Of a stretch of 49,919 nucleotides of DNA, positions 8,281 to 16,910 are shown one piece after another (within the stretch, counting starts at the first letter, position 1; the number at the start of each line of letters is the position of its first letter). The notes under the pieces were generated by a model. It was not told the DNA's origin and did no database searches. It was given only the letters and a program-made list of their open reading frames with translations. The stretch comes from Gammaproteobacteria bacterium (GTDB lineage: Bacteria; Pseudomonadota; Gammaproteobacteria; Natronospirales; REEB76). A program made the translations under genes and the position numbers. The stretch covers positions 1 to 49,919 of the forward strand of contig JAGWOR010000017.1 of assembly GCA_028870845.1 (NCBI GenBank), in the 5' to 3' direction.

Positions 8281-8914
8281 GTTTGTCCGTCCGACGGGCG
8301 CGCCTGGCGCGCACCCGTTGCACCGCAGCGGCGATTTCGGCGCGGCGTTGCTCCACCAAATCCTGCTTGGTGGTCGCGGGGAGGTGCAGCCGGCTTTCCC
8401 GCTGCTGTGCGATGCGCGCCAGCCGCTCACGGCGGCTGCGATAGCGGGCGCGGAAAAAATCCGCCCTCGGCGTCGGTGCCTCCGGCACAAGGATGCCCTC
8501 GGTCACTCCGCGCGCCGGCTGCATGCGGATGCAGTCCACCGGGCAGGGCGGGACGCAGAGTTCGCAGCCGGTGCACAGGGCTTCCACCACGGTGTGCATC
8601 AGCTTGGCGGCACCCACGATGGCATCCACCGGACAGGCCTGGATGCACTTGGTGCAGCCGATGCAGTCGTCTTCGATGACAAAGGCCACATTGCCTGGCG
8701 TGTAACCGCCCAGTGAGGGATCGACCCTTTCGGCCTGCTGGCCGGTGAGCGCAGCCAGCGCCCGCAGGGTCTCCAGCCCGCCGGGCGGGCAGCGGTCGAT
8801 GCCGGTTTCACCTTTGGCAATGGCATCAGCGTAGGCGCGGCAATCCTCGAAGCCGCAGCGCCGGCATTGGGTCTGGGGCAGAAGTGCGTCGATCTGGTCA
8901 GTTAATGTCTTCAT
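8270..8914 (-). CDS. rnfB: RnfB/RsxB-type ferredoxin, orphan
   Basis: Protein of 214 residues with an N-terminal Fe-S motif (Cys17, Cys20, Cys25, Cys42: [10 protein letters not shown] then RCPPGG) and two 4Fe-4S ferredoxin motifs, [16 protein letters not shown] and [18 protein letters not shown], followed by an Arg-rich helical tail. This matches RnfB, the electron-entry subunit of the Rnf/Rsx complex, but it lacks the usual N-terminal membrane helix and no other rnf genes are present in the window. Standalone copies next to nth are known in several beta- and gammaproteobacteria. The function is probably soluble electron transfer; the partner is unknown. Confidence 0.92.
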   Translation of the reverse strand: MKTLTDQIDALLPQTQCRRCGFEDCRAYADAIAKGETGIDRCPPGGLETLRALAALTGQQAERVDPSLGGYTPGNVAFVIEDDCIGCTKCIQACPVDAIVGAAKLMHTVVEALCTGCELCVPPCPVDCIRMQPARGVTEGILVPEAPTPRADFFRARYRSRRERLARIAQQRESRLHLPATTKQDLVEQRRAEIAAAVQRVRARRARRTDKHES

Positions 8915-9112
8915 GAAAATCCATCAACATATCTGATTCCTGCCGGATAGATGATATTTTCGCATGCCAGCCGTGCCTACTGTTGTATGTTCCAGTACAG
9001 AATCACAGTATCCATCCAGTTAGAACAGCTGGTTTTGCTTATCCTCTTGCCAGTCTACAAGTAAAAGGCGGATGATTGCCTGTCGATTAGATTCGGTAAT
9101 AGGGGGATCGCA

Positions 9113-11050
9113 ATGTATCACCCCAGGCATGCCTTGATAGTATTGTTGCTTGTAGCGTTGAGCTTGTCGGTTCGTGCCGACTTCTTCACGCAATGTACTG
9201 CCGAATATGATCCTGATCTTACCGCATACGACCAATTCGGTATCAGCGGTGTGAAGGTTACCCATGATGGCACCATGGTTGTGGCGGCAGCTCCCTATGC
9301 ATTGACCCCTTCACTAGAGTTTTCTGGGCAAGGTGTCGGATATCTTTATCAGTTTACTGATTATCAATGGAACCAGGCCTCCCAGTTTGTTTCCAACTCG
9401 AGTCCGTATGCTTATGGCAATGGATTCGATATAGCGAAACAAGCCGGGTTTACTGCGTTGTTCGGCGAACTTCCGGACCCATTGGGTCTTCGTGAGTCAG
9501 AAGCGGATTTTTGGGATATCTACATTTATGGTAACGATTACACAGATATCAGCCAGCAAGTATCTGATCCATCGAATACCGTCGGCACGGGTTTTGGCAG
9601 CGTTGTGGCGCTTTCCGGACTAGCCACAGTCGCGGTGATTGGCGCCCCCAATGATAGTGCAAACAACGGCTCTGCATACATCTATCACATTAGCAATTCT
9701 GGTTGGATGCTTGGAGCAACGCTGACTGACCCAAATGGTATCACTGCAAATGAATTCGGCAGCGCAGTTGCTGTGTCCGAGGACGGCAGTGCGGTGCTGG
9801 TTGGAACCAATGCCGGTGGCGGCACAGTATATCTTTACACTCTCGTGAACGGGATATGGACGCAAACCCTCGAGTTCGACAACGTGGTGATCTGCCAGGG
9901 GTGCATGGCACTTTCATCGGACGGACAGTCGGTGGTGATCGCCACCACTGGTGGAGTGACTGTATATTCGGCAAATGACAACCCAGCCTGGTCAGGAACG
10001 CCCATTGCCATCGCGGATCCCTCGGGGCCGGTGGACATGTCGGCGGACGGCCAGGACGTACTCATCGGCACCTTCGATCGCAAGGTGTTTCTCTACGCTC
10101 TGAACAGCGGAACCTGGAACCAGGTGCAAGAATTTGATGACCCCTCTTCGGACACAACCGATGGTTACGGCGGGTTGGGTAGCGGTTCTTCCGTAGCCCT
10201 GTCCGACGACAATGAAACTGCAGTCATCAGCGCGGGAACAGCTACTGTCAGTGGCGTACCAGAAGCCGGCGCCATATATATTTACCAATCGACTTCTGAT
10301 CTCAGTCTCAGCGTGAACGGATACCAGCCACAGGTCGCCCTTAACGATCAAGTTGGATTTGATATCACAGTCACTAATAACGACACAAATGTTACTGCCT
10401 ATAACGTAACGTTTACATATACCATTCCACCAGGGCTCACATTTACCGGCTCTGGGACCATGTATGGCACTTGCGACGTGAATGGTACCGCGATCACCTG
10501 TACTACACCGAGTTTGGCGCCGGGAGGGACATGGCAGTCCTCTGTACAAGTTCAGGTGAGTATGGCGGGTGCTTATACCAATACTTTTGCCGTCACCAGC
10601 AACCAGCCGGATCAGGACACATCCAACAATACGGTCAGTGTCGACATCAGCATGTTGCCGCCCACAGTGAGCAACGGCAGCGTAACCACTACGGAGAACG
10701 TCCCCGTCAGCGGTACGCTCAACGGCAACAATCCCTGCAATTGCGGCACTCCTGCATTCAGCATCGTCACCCAGCCCAGTCACGGCTCGGTGTCGATAAC
10801 CAATTCGGCCACTGGAGCAATCACATTTACGCCGACCCCAGGTTATAGCGGCGCTGACAGTTTCACTTTCCAATTGGCCAATGGCTTGAATACCTCCGCT
10901 ACTTCATCGGAAAACATTACGATTAATCCAAGTTCAGCCGGCGGAGGAGGTGGTTCTGGTGGAGGCGGAGGTGGCGGGCTTGATGGTTTGGTACTCGGAC
11001 TGCTGGGCGGATTGTTGCTGCTCACGCGGCGCCGCACCATAAAACGCTGA
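9113..11050 (+). CDS. Large exported FG-GAP beta-propeller protein with Gly-rich/TM/Arg C-terminal sorting tail
   Basis: Protein of 645 residues with an N-terminal signal peptide (LIVLLLVALSLSVRADFF). Residues about 35-410 hold repeated blades of FG-GAP type (such as FGSAVAVSEDGSAVLVG and MALSSDGQSVVIA). Residues about 410-515 look like a DUF11/CARDB bacterial Ig domain (DQVGFDITVTNNDTNVTAYN), and about 515-605 a cadherin/Ig-like repeat (GYSGADSFTFQLAN). The C-terminus is a glycine run, a hydrophobic helix (LVLGLLGGLLLL) and TRRRTIKR, the layout of GlyGly-CTERM rhombosortase substrates. It is likely a surface or secreted adhesin-like protein. The gene is AT-richer (about 52 % GC in a sampled line) and opposes flanking minus-strand housekeeping genes, suggesting acquisition. 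An AGGGGG ribosome site precedes the ATG. Confidence 0.85.
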   Translation: MYHPRHALIVLLLVALSLSVRADFFTQCTAEYDPDLTAYDQFGISGVKVTHDGTMVVAAAPYALTPSLEFSGQGVGYLYQFTDYQWNQASQFVSNSSPYAYGNGFDIAKQAGFTALFGELPDPLGLRESEADFWDIYIYGNDYTDISQQVSDPSNTVGTGFGSVVALSGLATVAVIGAPNDSANNGSAYIYHISNSGWMLGATLTDPNGITANEFGSAVAVSEDGSAVLVGTNAGGGTVYLYTLVNGIWTQTLEFDNVVICQGCMALSSDGQSVVIATTGGVTVYSANDNPAWSGTPIAIADPSGPVDMSADGQDVLIGTFDRKVFLYALNSGTWNQVQEFDDPSSDTTDGYGGLGSGSSVALSDDNETAVISAGTATVSGVPEAGAIYIYQSTSDLSLSVNGYQPQVALNDQVGFDITVTNNDTNVTAYNVTFTYTIPPGLTFTGSGTMYGTCDVNGTAITCTTPSLAPGGTWQSSVQVQVSMAGAYTNTFAVTSNQPDQDTSNNTVSVDISMLPPTVSNGSVTTTENVPVSGTLNGNNPCNCGTPAFSIVTQPSHGSVSITNSATGAITFTPTPGYSGADSFTFQLANGLNTSATSSENITINPSSAGGGGGSGGGGGGGLDGLVLGLLGGLLLLTRRRTIKR

Positions 11051-11070
11051 CTTTATTCCATAGTCACTAA

Positions 11071-11101
11071 AGGCGGGCACCCTCGGGTGCTCGCCTTTTT
11101 T
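11071..11101. terminator. Bidirectional intrinsic terminator
   Basis: A GC-rich stem (arm AGGCGGGCACC, loop CTCG region, arm GGTGCTCGCCT with one G-T wobble) followed on the plus strand by a T-run, 20 nt after the stop of the surface protein. On the minus strand the same hairpin follows the metG stop and ends in TTTA. It therefore can serve both convergent genes. Confidence 0.88.
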
Positions 11102-13148
11102 ATTTCACCCGCATGCCCGGCTGTGCTCCGGTGTGCGGTTCCAGCAGCCAGATGTCCTTGCCGCCGGGTCCGGCCGCCAGCACCATGCCTTCGGAGACGC
11201 CGAACTTCATCTTGCGCGGCGCCAGGTTGGCCACCATCACCGTGAGCTTGCCCTGCAGCTGTTCCGGCGCGTAGGCGGCCTTGATGCCGGCGAACACGTT
11301 GCGGGTCTCGCCGCCCAGGTCCAGGGTCAGGCGCAGCAGCTTGTCGGCGCCCTCGATGTGTTCGGCCTTGAGGATGCGCGCGATGCGCAGGTCCAGCTTG
11401 GCGAAATCTTCATAGCTGATTTCCGGAAACACGGGTTCCATACTGGCCGCTGCCTGAGTGGCAGTTTGGGAAAGGTTTTCCTTGGAGGCTTCCACCATGG
11501 CTTTCACCTTGTCCGGTTCGATACGGACGATGAGATGGTTGTAGGGGTTGATGCGGTGCCAGTCCGGCAGTTGCCGGGACAGATCCGCCCAGGTGAGCGG
11601 ATCCACGTTGAGGAACTGCTCGATTTTTGCCGCGGTTTCCGGCAGCACCGGCTTCAACGCCACGCTTAGCAGCTTGAAGGCTTCGATGGCCACGCTGCAG
11701 ACTTCGTGGAGTTGCGGCAGGCGGTTTTGCTTGGCCAGTTCCCAGGGTTTCTGCTGGTCCCAGTAGGCGTTGACGTCATCCGCGGCCTTCATGATCTGGG
11801 TGATGGCGGCTCCGAACTGCCGGGCTTCATAGAGTTTGTGGGTTGCCGCCAGGTTCTTGTGGATTTCATGCAGCAGCGGATGCTGGTGTGACGTGCCCTG
11901 GGAATCACCGCCGGGCACTTTCACGCCGCCCTGGAAGTAGTCATGGATGAAGCCGGCCGAACGGCTGGCGATATTGACGTATTTGCCCACCAGGTCGGCG
12001 TTGATGCGCTGCATGAAGTCGTCCAGGTTCAGGTCGATGTCGTCCACCCCGGGGCCCAGTTTGGCGGCCAAGTAATAGCGCAGGTATTCCGGGTCCAGGT
12101 GTTCCAGATAGGTGCGCGCCTTGATAAAAGTGCCGCGCGACTTGGACATCTTCTGGCCGTTGACAGTGAGGAAACCGTGCACGTACACCGCCGTGGGAGT
12201 GCGGAAGCCGGCGCCGTGCAGCATGGCGGGCCAGAACAGGGTGTGGAAATAGGTGATGTCCTTGCCGATGAAATGGTACAGCTCATGCTTGCTGTCCTTG
12301 CCCCAGTAGTCATCGAACTTCAGATCCTTGCGGGCGGCGCACAGGTTTTTGAAGCTGGCCATATAGCCCACCGGCGCGTCCAGCCATACGTAGAAATACT
12401 TGCCGGGCGCGTCGGGGATTTCGAAGCCGAAATAGGGCGCGTCGCGGGAAATGTCCCAGTCCTGCAAGCCGGCCTGGAACCATTCGTCCAGCTTGGCGCG
12501 CACTGCCGGATGCAGGTTGCTTTCCGCGATCCAGTCCTTGAGGAAGCCGCTGAAATCGCCCAGCCTGAAGAAGAAATGTTCGGATTCCTTTTCCACCGGC
12601 CGGGTGCCGGAAATCACCGATACCGGGTCCTTGAGGTCGGCGGGCGAGTAGGTGGCGCCGCAGTTTTCGCAGGCGTCGCCGTACTGGTCGGGGGTGCCGC
12701 AGCGCGGACAGCTGCCCTTGATGAAGCGGTCCGGCAGGAACATCCTGGCCTGTTCGTCGTAGAACTGGCGGATGACGCGTTTGGCGATGCGGCTGGGCTC
12801 CGAATCCCGCAGATTCCTATATATAAGTGTCGCCAGCTCCTGGTTTTCCGGCGAGTGGGTGCTGTGGTAGTTGTCCACGCTGATGTGGAAATCGCTGAAA
12901 TCCTGGCGGTGCTGCTTGCCGATGTCCTTCACCAGCTTTTCAGGCTTGATGCCCAGTTCCCGGGCCTTGAGCATGATGGGGGTGCCGTGGGCGTCGTCGG
13001 CGCACACGTAAATGCACTGGTGGCCGCGCAGCCGCTGGAACCGCACCCAGACGTCGGTCTGGATGTATTCCAGCATATGGCCCAGGTGGATGGGGCCGTT
13101 GGCATAGGGCAGGGCACTGGTGACCAGGATGTTTCGTTTGGCGCTCAT
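11100..13148 (-). CDS. metG: Methionyl-tRNA synthetase
   Basis: A 682-residue class I synthetase of the long bacterial type that charges tRNA-Met. The HIGH motif is HLGH (residues 21-24), the zinc knuckle is [18 protein letters not shown] with a C-X2-C-X9-C-X2-C pattern, and the KMSKS loop reads [13 protein letters not shown]-terminal EMAPII-like tRNA-binding/dimerisation domain is present ([20 protein letters not shown] to the end). The ATG at 13148 ([18 protein letters not shown]) is the canonical N-terminus; an in-frame extension to 13313 overlaps the divergent mrp gene and is discarded. metG and mrp are divergent, with 139 bp between starts, as in many proteobacteria. Confidence 0.98.
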   Translation of the reverse strand: MSAKRNILVTSALPYANGPIHLGHMLEYIQTDVWVRFQRLRGHQCIYVCADDAHGTPIMLKARELGIKPEKLVKDIGKQHRQDFSDFHISVDNYHSTHSPENQELATLIYRNLRDSEPSRIAKRVIRQFYDEQARMFLPDRFIKGSCPRCGTPDQYGDACENCGATYSPADLKDPVSVISGTRPVEKESEHFFFRLGDFSGFLKDWIAESNLHPAVRAKLDEWFQAGLQDWDISRDAPYFGFEIPDAPGKYFYVWLDAPVGYMASFKNLCAARKDLKFDDYWGKDSKHELYHFIGKDITYFHTLFWPAMLHGAGFRTPTAVYVHGFLTVNGQKMSKSRGTFIKARTYLEHLDPEYLRYYLAAKLGPGVDDIDLNLDDFMQRINADLVGKYVNIASRSAGFIHDYFQGGVKVPGGDSQGTSHQHPLLHEIHKNLAATHKLYEARQFGAAITQIMKAADDVNAYWDQQKPWELAKQNRLPQLHEVCSVAIEAFKLLSVALKPVLPETAAKIEQFLNVDPLTWADLSRQLPDWHRINPYNHLIVRIEPDKVKAMVEASKENLSQTATQAAASMEPVFPEISYEDFAKLDLRIARILKAEHIEGADKLLRLTLDLGGETRNVFAGIKAAYAPEQLQGKLTVMVANLAPRKMKFGVSEGMVLAAGPGGKDIWLLEPHTGAQPGMRVK

Positions 13149-13287
13149 CAGGTTGCGGGTTTCATCGATATTGTTGGAGGGGCGCGCATTATCCGCGCCG
13201 GGTGAAAGTATGCCACAGCCGGCGCGGCCGCGGCCTGAATCGGGCCAGCCGATGTTAAAATGCCGCCTCACTCGCGACGCAGCATCC

Positions 13288-14376
13288 ATGAACCACGTTT
13301 CCCGCGAACCCATTGAAGCCGCCCTGAAAAACTGGCAGGAACCTTACCTGGGCACCGACCTGGTGAGCGCCAATGCGGTGCGCGGCATCGAGGTGAACGG
13401 AGACCGCGTGTCCGTGGAGGTGGAGCTGGGTTTTCCAGCGGACGGCTATGTCCGGGATCTGGCGGAGACCCTGCGCGGCCTGTTGCTGAAGCTGCCGGGC
13501 GTGCAGCAGGCGGATGTGCGCGTGCACACGCAAATCCTTTCCCACGCGGTTCAGCACAACCTGAAACCCGTGTCGGGAGTAAAGAACATCATCGCCGTGG
13601 CCTCCGGCAAGGGCGGCGTGGGCAAGTCTACGGTGGCGGTGAACCTGGCGCTGGCCCTGCACGCAGACGGCGCCAATGCCGGGATTCTGGATGCGGATAT
13701 CTACGGCCCCAGCCAGCCGCGCATGCTGGGGCTCACGGGCCACCCATCGACAAAAGACGGTAAACGCATCGTACCCATGACAGGCCATGGCGTGCAGTGC
13801 ATGTCTGTGGGTTTCCTGGTGGACCAGGAAACACCCATGGTGTGGCGCGGCCCCATGGTGACCCAGGCGCTCATGCAGCTCATGGGCGACACCGATTGGG
13901 ATAACCTGGATTACCTGATCGTGGACATGCCACCCGGCACCGGCGACATCCAGCTGACCCTGGCGCAGCGGGTGCCGGTGTCCGGCGTGGTGATCGTCAC
14001 CACCCCCCAGGAAATCGCGCTGCTGGATGCCCGCAAGGGACTCAAGATGTTCCAGAAAGTGGAAGTCGGCATCCTGGGTATCGTGGAAAATATGAGCACC
14101 CACGTGTGTTCGCAGTGCGGTCACGAGGAACATATTTTCGGTGAAGGTGGCGGCGAGCGCCTGGCGAAGCAGTATGGCGTACCGTTCCTGGGCAGCCTGC
14201 CGCTGGATGTCTCTATCCGCGAGCAGACCGATGGCGGCAATCCCAGCGTGGCGGCGGATCCCAAAAGCGCGATCGCCCGGCGCTACCGGGAGATTGCGCG
14301 CCGCGCCACGGCGCAGCTGGCGCTGGCGGGCAGAAGCTACGCCGGCGCGTTTCCCAAGATCGTGATCGAGGAGTGA
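13288..14376 (+). CDS. apbC: Mrp/ApbC-type Fe-S cluster carrier P-loop ATPase
   Basis: Protein of 362 residues. It begins with an N-terminal MIP18/FeS-assembly-like domain (about 1-90), then a ParA/MinD-type P-loop ATPase with deviant Walker [10 protein letters not shown], switch region [13 protein letters not shown] and [13 protein letters not shown]. The C-terminal CxxC ([14 protein letters not shown]) binds the bridging 4Fe-4S cluster in the homodimer. It carries nascent Fe-S clusters to apo-enzymes in the cytoplasm; rnfB, nth and the uracil-DNA glycosylase here are Fe-S proteins. The ATG at 13288 was chosen from family length; in-frame ATGs at 13252 and further upstream are less likely. 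A -10-like TAAAAT lies at 13256-13261. Confidence 0.95.
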   Translation: MNHVSREPIEAALKNWQEPYLGTDLVSANAVRGIEVNGDRVSVEVELGFPADGYVRDLAETLRGLLLKLPGVQQADVRVHTQILSHAVQHNLKPVSGVKNIIAVASGKGGVGKSTVAVNLALALHADGANAGILDADIYGPSQPRMLGLTGHPSTKDGKRIVPMTGHGVQCMSVGFLVDQETPMVWRGPMVTQALMQLMGDTDWDNLDYLIVDMPPGTGDIQLTLAQRVPVSGVVIVTTPQEIALLDARKGLKMFQKVEVGILGIVENMSTHVCSQCGHEEHIFGEGGGERLAKQYGVPFLGSLPLDVSIREQTDGGNPSVAADPKSAIARRYREIARRATAQLALAGRSYAGAFPKIVIEE

Positions 14377-14399
14377 TTATCAAGGCGATAATGCTTCGT

Positions 14400-14627
14400 G
14401 GCTGTACCCTCATCCCGGCCCTTCTCCGAGAGGGAGAAGGGTTTTAATTTTTGGCCCTTAAGACGCAGAGTGAATTTTTTATACCCCTCTCCCCCTGTGG
14501 GAGACGACTACATGGACGTAGCAGGTAGAGCAATGCAGGAAGCGGTTGCCGGGGATAGGGTGATGGGGAAATATGTGGGCAATTACGCAAGTGGTTTTAT
14601 GGAAATCAACCTGATGGTGACATCCGC
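14400..14627. repeat. Intergenic repeat-like region with terminator hairpin after apbC
   Basis: About 230 bp between apbC and dcd with no credible gene. It starts with CCCTCATCCCGG followed by a 9-bp stem (CCCTTCTCC at 14419-14427 with GGAGAAGGG at 14433-14441) and TTTTAATTTTT, a good intrinsic terminator for apbC. A second element, CCCTCTCCCCCTGTGGGAG, begins near 14485, and a GGGATAGGGTGATGGGG-like stretch lies near 14552. Such C-rich/G-rich palindromic units are typical of dispersed REP-like elements in gammaproteobacteria. Whether it recurs elsewhere in this genome cannot be told from one window. Confidence 0.6.
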
Positions 14628-15194
14628 ATGAGCATCAAATCCGACAAATGGATCCGGCGCATGGCCGAGCAGCATGGAATGATCGAGCCGTTCGAGCCCA
14701 GGCAGGTGCGCGCCAACGGCGGTGGCCGGATCGTTTCCTACGGCACCTCCAGCTATGGCTACGACGTGCGCTGCGCCGACGATTTCAAGATCTTCACCAA
14801 CATCAACTCCACTATCGTGGATCCCAAGAACTTCGATGAACGCAGCTTCGTGGACTTCAAGGGCGCCTGCTGCGTGATCCCGCCCAATTCATTCGCCCTG
14901 GCGCGCACCGTGGAATTTTTTCGCATCCCGCGCGATGTGCTCACCATCTGTCTCGGCAAGTCCACCTATGCGCGCTGCGGCATCATCGTCAACGTCACAC
15001 CACTGGAACCCGAGTGGGAAGGCCATGTGACCCTGGAATTCTCCAACACCACGCCGCTGCCGGCCAAGATCTACGCCAACGAAGGCGTGGCGCAGATGCT
15101 GTTCTTCGAGTCCGATGAAGTATGCGAGACCAGCTACAAGGACCGGGGCGGGAAATATCAGGGACAGAAGGGCGTGACTTTGCCGAAGACCTGA
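14628..15194 (+). CDS. dcd: dCTP deaminase
   Basis: A 188-residue trimeric enzyme that deaminates dCTP to dUTP on the route to dTMP. The sequence is full length and clearly Dcd: [20 protein letters not shown] near the N-terminus, catalytic-region [10 protein letters not shown], then [20 protein letters not shown] and the C-terminal nucleotide-lid segment [13 protein letters not shown]. It follows the terminator behind apbC and faces the DUF3108 remnant, whose stop codon abuts the dcd stop. An in-frame upstream extension was not used because [15 protein letters not shown] is the normal Dcd N-terminus. Confidence 0.97.
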   Translation: MSIKSDKWIRRMAEQHGMIEPFEPRQVRANGGGRIVSYGTSSYGYDVRCADDFKIFTNINSTIVDPKNFDERSFVDFKGACCVIPPNSFALARTVEFFRIPRDVLTICLGKSTYARCGIIVNVTPLEPEWEGHVTLEFSNTTPLPAKIYANEGVAQMLFFESDEVCETSYKDRGGKYQGQKGVTLPKT

Positions 15195-15347
15195 TTACTG
15201 CTCTATCCGCTGCCGTGTGCCTGCGTGCAGCTGATTCCCGGGTGACGATTTGTTTATGTGTATTTCCGTCAGTACAAAGCTGATGGTGGATTTGCCGGGC
15301 TCGGTCTGCTGGATCTGCACTGGCAGGTAATCCAGTTTTGGCGCCAT
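15195..15347 (-). pseudogene. Truncated DUF3108 gene remnant (3' end only)
   Basis: On the minus strand this stretch reads APKLDYLPVQIQQTEPGKST and on to LTEIHINK before a TAA at 15195-15197. It matches the C-terminus of the intact DUF3108 protein encoded at 16164-16910 (APKLDYLPVQIQQTEPGKAT, LTGIKFD). At DNA level 15267-15345 aligns to 16197-16275 without gaps and with roughly a dozen mismatches, mostly clustered near the gene end. Similarity stops abruptly at about 15347, where the rest of the gene is missing. The remnant and the intact gene flank the higBA module in the same orientation, suggesting a duplication or an old tandem paralogue broken when the module arrived. Confidence 0.75.
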
Positions 15348-15454
15348 CTAACACTGCGTTTCCGGCAGCTATTCCCGCGACGGATCATACTTGGTCGCGC
15401 CAAGCCCTCCGTCGAAGGACGCGGCTCACCACCGACCCATTGGGCTCATCACGT

Positions 15455-15483
15455 TTGACGTTAATCACGCGATGCGTTACTAT
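15455..15483 (+). promoter_or_regulatory. Sigma-70 promoter of higBA
   Basis: The -35 element is TTGACG (15455-15460), the spacer is 17 nt, and the -10 element is TACTAT (15478-15483). The ATG of higB begins only 5 nt after the -10 box, so transcription should start at or next to the initiation codon and give a leaderless toxin mRNA. HigA-type antitoxins repress this kind of promoter; no strong operator palindrome was identified by eye. Confidence 0.72.
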
Positions 15484-15488
15484 GCCGC

Positions 15489-15767
15489 ATGATCAAGTCG
15501 TTCAAGTGCGCCGACACCAAAGCACTGGCTGAGGGCGACCGTGTCAGGCGCTTTGCAAACATCGCCGCTGTCGCTCGCCGAAAACTCAGACAGCTGGAGA
15601 TCGCCGGACGCTTGGAGGATTTGCGGGTGCCGCCCGGCAATCGCCTGGAAAAACTCAGGGGCGAGAGGGCTGGCCAGTACAGCATCCGCATCAATGATCA
15701 GTGGCGCGTCTGTTTTCGTTGGACGCAAGCGGGCACTGAAGATGTGGAAATAGTAGATTACCACTGA
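15489..15767 (+). CDS. higB: HigB-family toxin (RelE/ParE superfamily mRNase)
   Basis: A 92-residue protein of the HigB/GraT family, a ribosome-dependent mRNA endonuclease that inhibits translation when free of its antitoxin. The canonical N-terminus (MIKSFKCADTKALAEGDRVR), central LRVPPGNRLEKLRGERAGQY, and C-terminal INDQWRVCFRW with EIVDYH match the family over full length, so it looks intact. The toxin precedes the antitoxin, which is the HigBA order, with 13 nt between the genes. The promoter sits so close that no ribosome-binding site fits upstream, implying leaderless translation. Confidence 0.94.
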   Translation: MIKSFKCADTKALAEGDRVRRFANIAAVARRKLRQLEIAGRLEDLRVPPGNRLEKLRGERAGQYSIRINDQWRVCFRWTQAGTEDVEIVDYH

Positions 15768-15780
15768 CGCGAGGATATCT

Positions 15781-16128
15781 ATGAGCAAGCTCAAGCCTGT
15801 TACCCCCGGCGAGCTCCTTTTGGAGGAGTTCCTGAAGCCCATGGGCATTACCCAGTATCGCTTGGCCAAAGAGGTCGGAGTTCCGGCACAACGTATTGGC
15901 GATATTGTGGCTGGAAAGCGTTCAGTTTCAGCCGACACGGATCTGCGTCTTTGCCGTTTCTTTGCCTTGTCCAACGGCTATTGGCTGCGCGCGCAGGCCG
16001 CATACGACACGGAAGCCGCAGAACGGACAATCGGACCCAAACTCGTGAAAATCAGGCCCTGGGGGACGAAGGTGGCCCCAAAGGTTCCAGTGAACGGCCC
16101 TCGCGCCGCGCGTTCAGCCCGCCGCTGA
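15781..16128 (+). CDS. higA: HigA-family antitoxin (XRE/HTH)
   Basis: A 115-residue DNA-binding antitoxin. The N-terminal PVTPGELLLEEFLKPMGIT and the helix-turn-helix QYRLAKEVGVPAQRIGDIVAGKRS followed by LCRFFALSNGYWL (shown here in parts of one continuous region, about residues 27-70) are HigA hallmarks. It neutralises HigB and autoregulates the operon. A GAGGA ribosome site lies in the 13-nt gap after higB. The tail beyond about residue 90 (basic, Pro/Ala/Arg-rich, ending RAARSARR) is longer than in most HigA proteins and reads into GC-rich sequence with an inverted repeat (16112-16130), so the original stop may have been lost at the module's edge. Confidence 0.92.
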   Translation: MSKLKPVTPGELLLEEFLKPMGITQYRLAKEVGVPAQRIGDIVAGKRSVSADTDLRLCRFFALSNGYWLRAQAAYDTEAAERTIGPKLVKIRPWGTKVAPKVPVNGPRAARSARR

Positions 16129-16162
16129 ACTCAGGCATTGGGCATCGCTTCGCTCAGCCCAA
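16112..16162. repeat. Inverted repeats at the end of higA
   Basis: Two hairpins in series: GTTCAGC (16112-16118) with GCTGAAC (16124-16130), which overlaps the higA 3' end, and TTGGGC (16138-16143) with GCCCAA (16157-16162) around ATCGCTTCGCTCA. The second resembles a dispersed 'GGGCTTCGCTTCGCTCAGCCCAACC' style unit frequent between proteobacterial genes. They separate the convergent higA and DUF3108 genes and may act as a weak terminator; there is no T-run. Confidence 0.5.
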
Positions 16163-16163
16163 C

Positions 16164-16910
16164 CTACTTTGAATTTTCACTATCGAATTTAATACCCGTC
16201 AGCATCAGATTGATCGTGGCCTTGCCGGGCTCGGTCTGCTGGATCTGCACCGGCAGGTAATCCAGCTTCGGCGCCAGCCAGAAGGTCAGCACCCGGTCCG
16301 AGTGCGGGTCGCGGCGCGCGATCACATCGGTTTCGTAATAGCCGGCCGGGGTCTTGAGGTCGGTGTTGTCCTGTCTCAGCATGTGGTACACGTTAATCTC
16401 GCCGTGCAGCAGGATGGGGTAGGTTTCCACGTGCCTGCCTTCCGCCAGATCCATGGAGATGGCCAGCTGCGCCAGTAATCGATCGTAGGTGCCAGGCTTC
16501 ACCGTCAGGGTCTTTTGCCTGCCATCGTCGGTGGTGTGTGCAATCCCCTGGGCCCAGTCGAAGCGGATATCCTGCTTTTCGTCTTTGCCGTTGCCGCTAT
16601 GGTCATAGGTATAGTGCAAGGACTGCAGCTTGTCTTGAATGACACGGAAATGGCTGGTTTCCGTAATCACGTCGCTGCGGAACAGGGCCACCAGTCCGGC
16701 GGCGGTGGTCACGGATGAATAGGTGTAGGTGCCGTCCGCGTCGCGTTTCAGTGTAAAGCGCGCATCGCCGGCCTTGATGGATCCCAGGCCGACGGAATAA
16801 CTGGCCTGGTAGATGGGAACTTTTGCCGGGTTGTCCTGGGCCTGCGAAGCGCTGCCAAACAACAGCGCTGCCAGCAGTGTGACCATGAAGCCCATGGATT
16901 TACTGATCAT
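16164..16910 (-). CDS. DUF3108 exported protein
   Basis: Protein of 248 residues with a Sec signal peptide (MVTLLAALLFGSASQAQ; cleavage expected after SQA) and a periplasmic DUF3108 domain, seen as QASYSVGLGSIKAGDARFTL near residue 35, the region around residues 115-150, and the C-terminal LTFWLAPKLDYLPVQIQQTE. DUF3108 proteins commonly follow purN/purM in gammaproteobacteria; their function is unknown. The start overlaps the purN stop (ATGA), so it is the third gene of a purM-purN-DUF3108 transcript. A second, broken copy of its 3' end lies at 15195-15347 on the far side of higBA. Confidence 0.93.
   Translation of the reverse strand: MISKSMGFMVTLLAALLFGSASQAQDNPAKVPIYQASYSVGLGSIKAGDARFTLKRDADGTYTYSSVTTAAGLVALFRSDVITETSHFRVIQDKLQSLHYTYDHSGNGKDEKQDIRFDWAQGIAHTTDDGRQKTLTVKPGTYDRLLAQLAISMDLAEGRHVETYPILLHGEINVYHMLRQDNTDLKTPAGYYETDVIARRDPHSDRVLTFWLAPKLDYLPVQIQQTEPGKATINLMLTGIKFDSENSK

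Noticed and set aside
9020-9265. 81-codon minus-strand frame at the start of the surface protein gene
   Set aside because: Overlaps the signal-peptide region of the real gene, no recognisable domain, no ribosome site seen.
11943-13205. 420-codon open frame antisense to metG
   Set aside because: Shadow frame of a GC-rich gene; no family resemblance, no ribosome site, and metG is unmistakable on the other strand.
14398-14631. 77-codon plus-strand frame before dcd
   Set aside because: It translates the terminator hairpin and repeat-like sequence and has no ribosome site.
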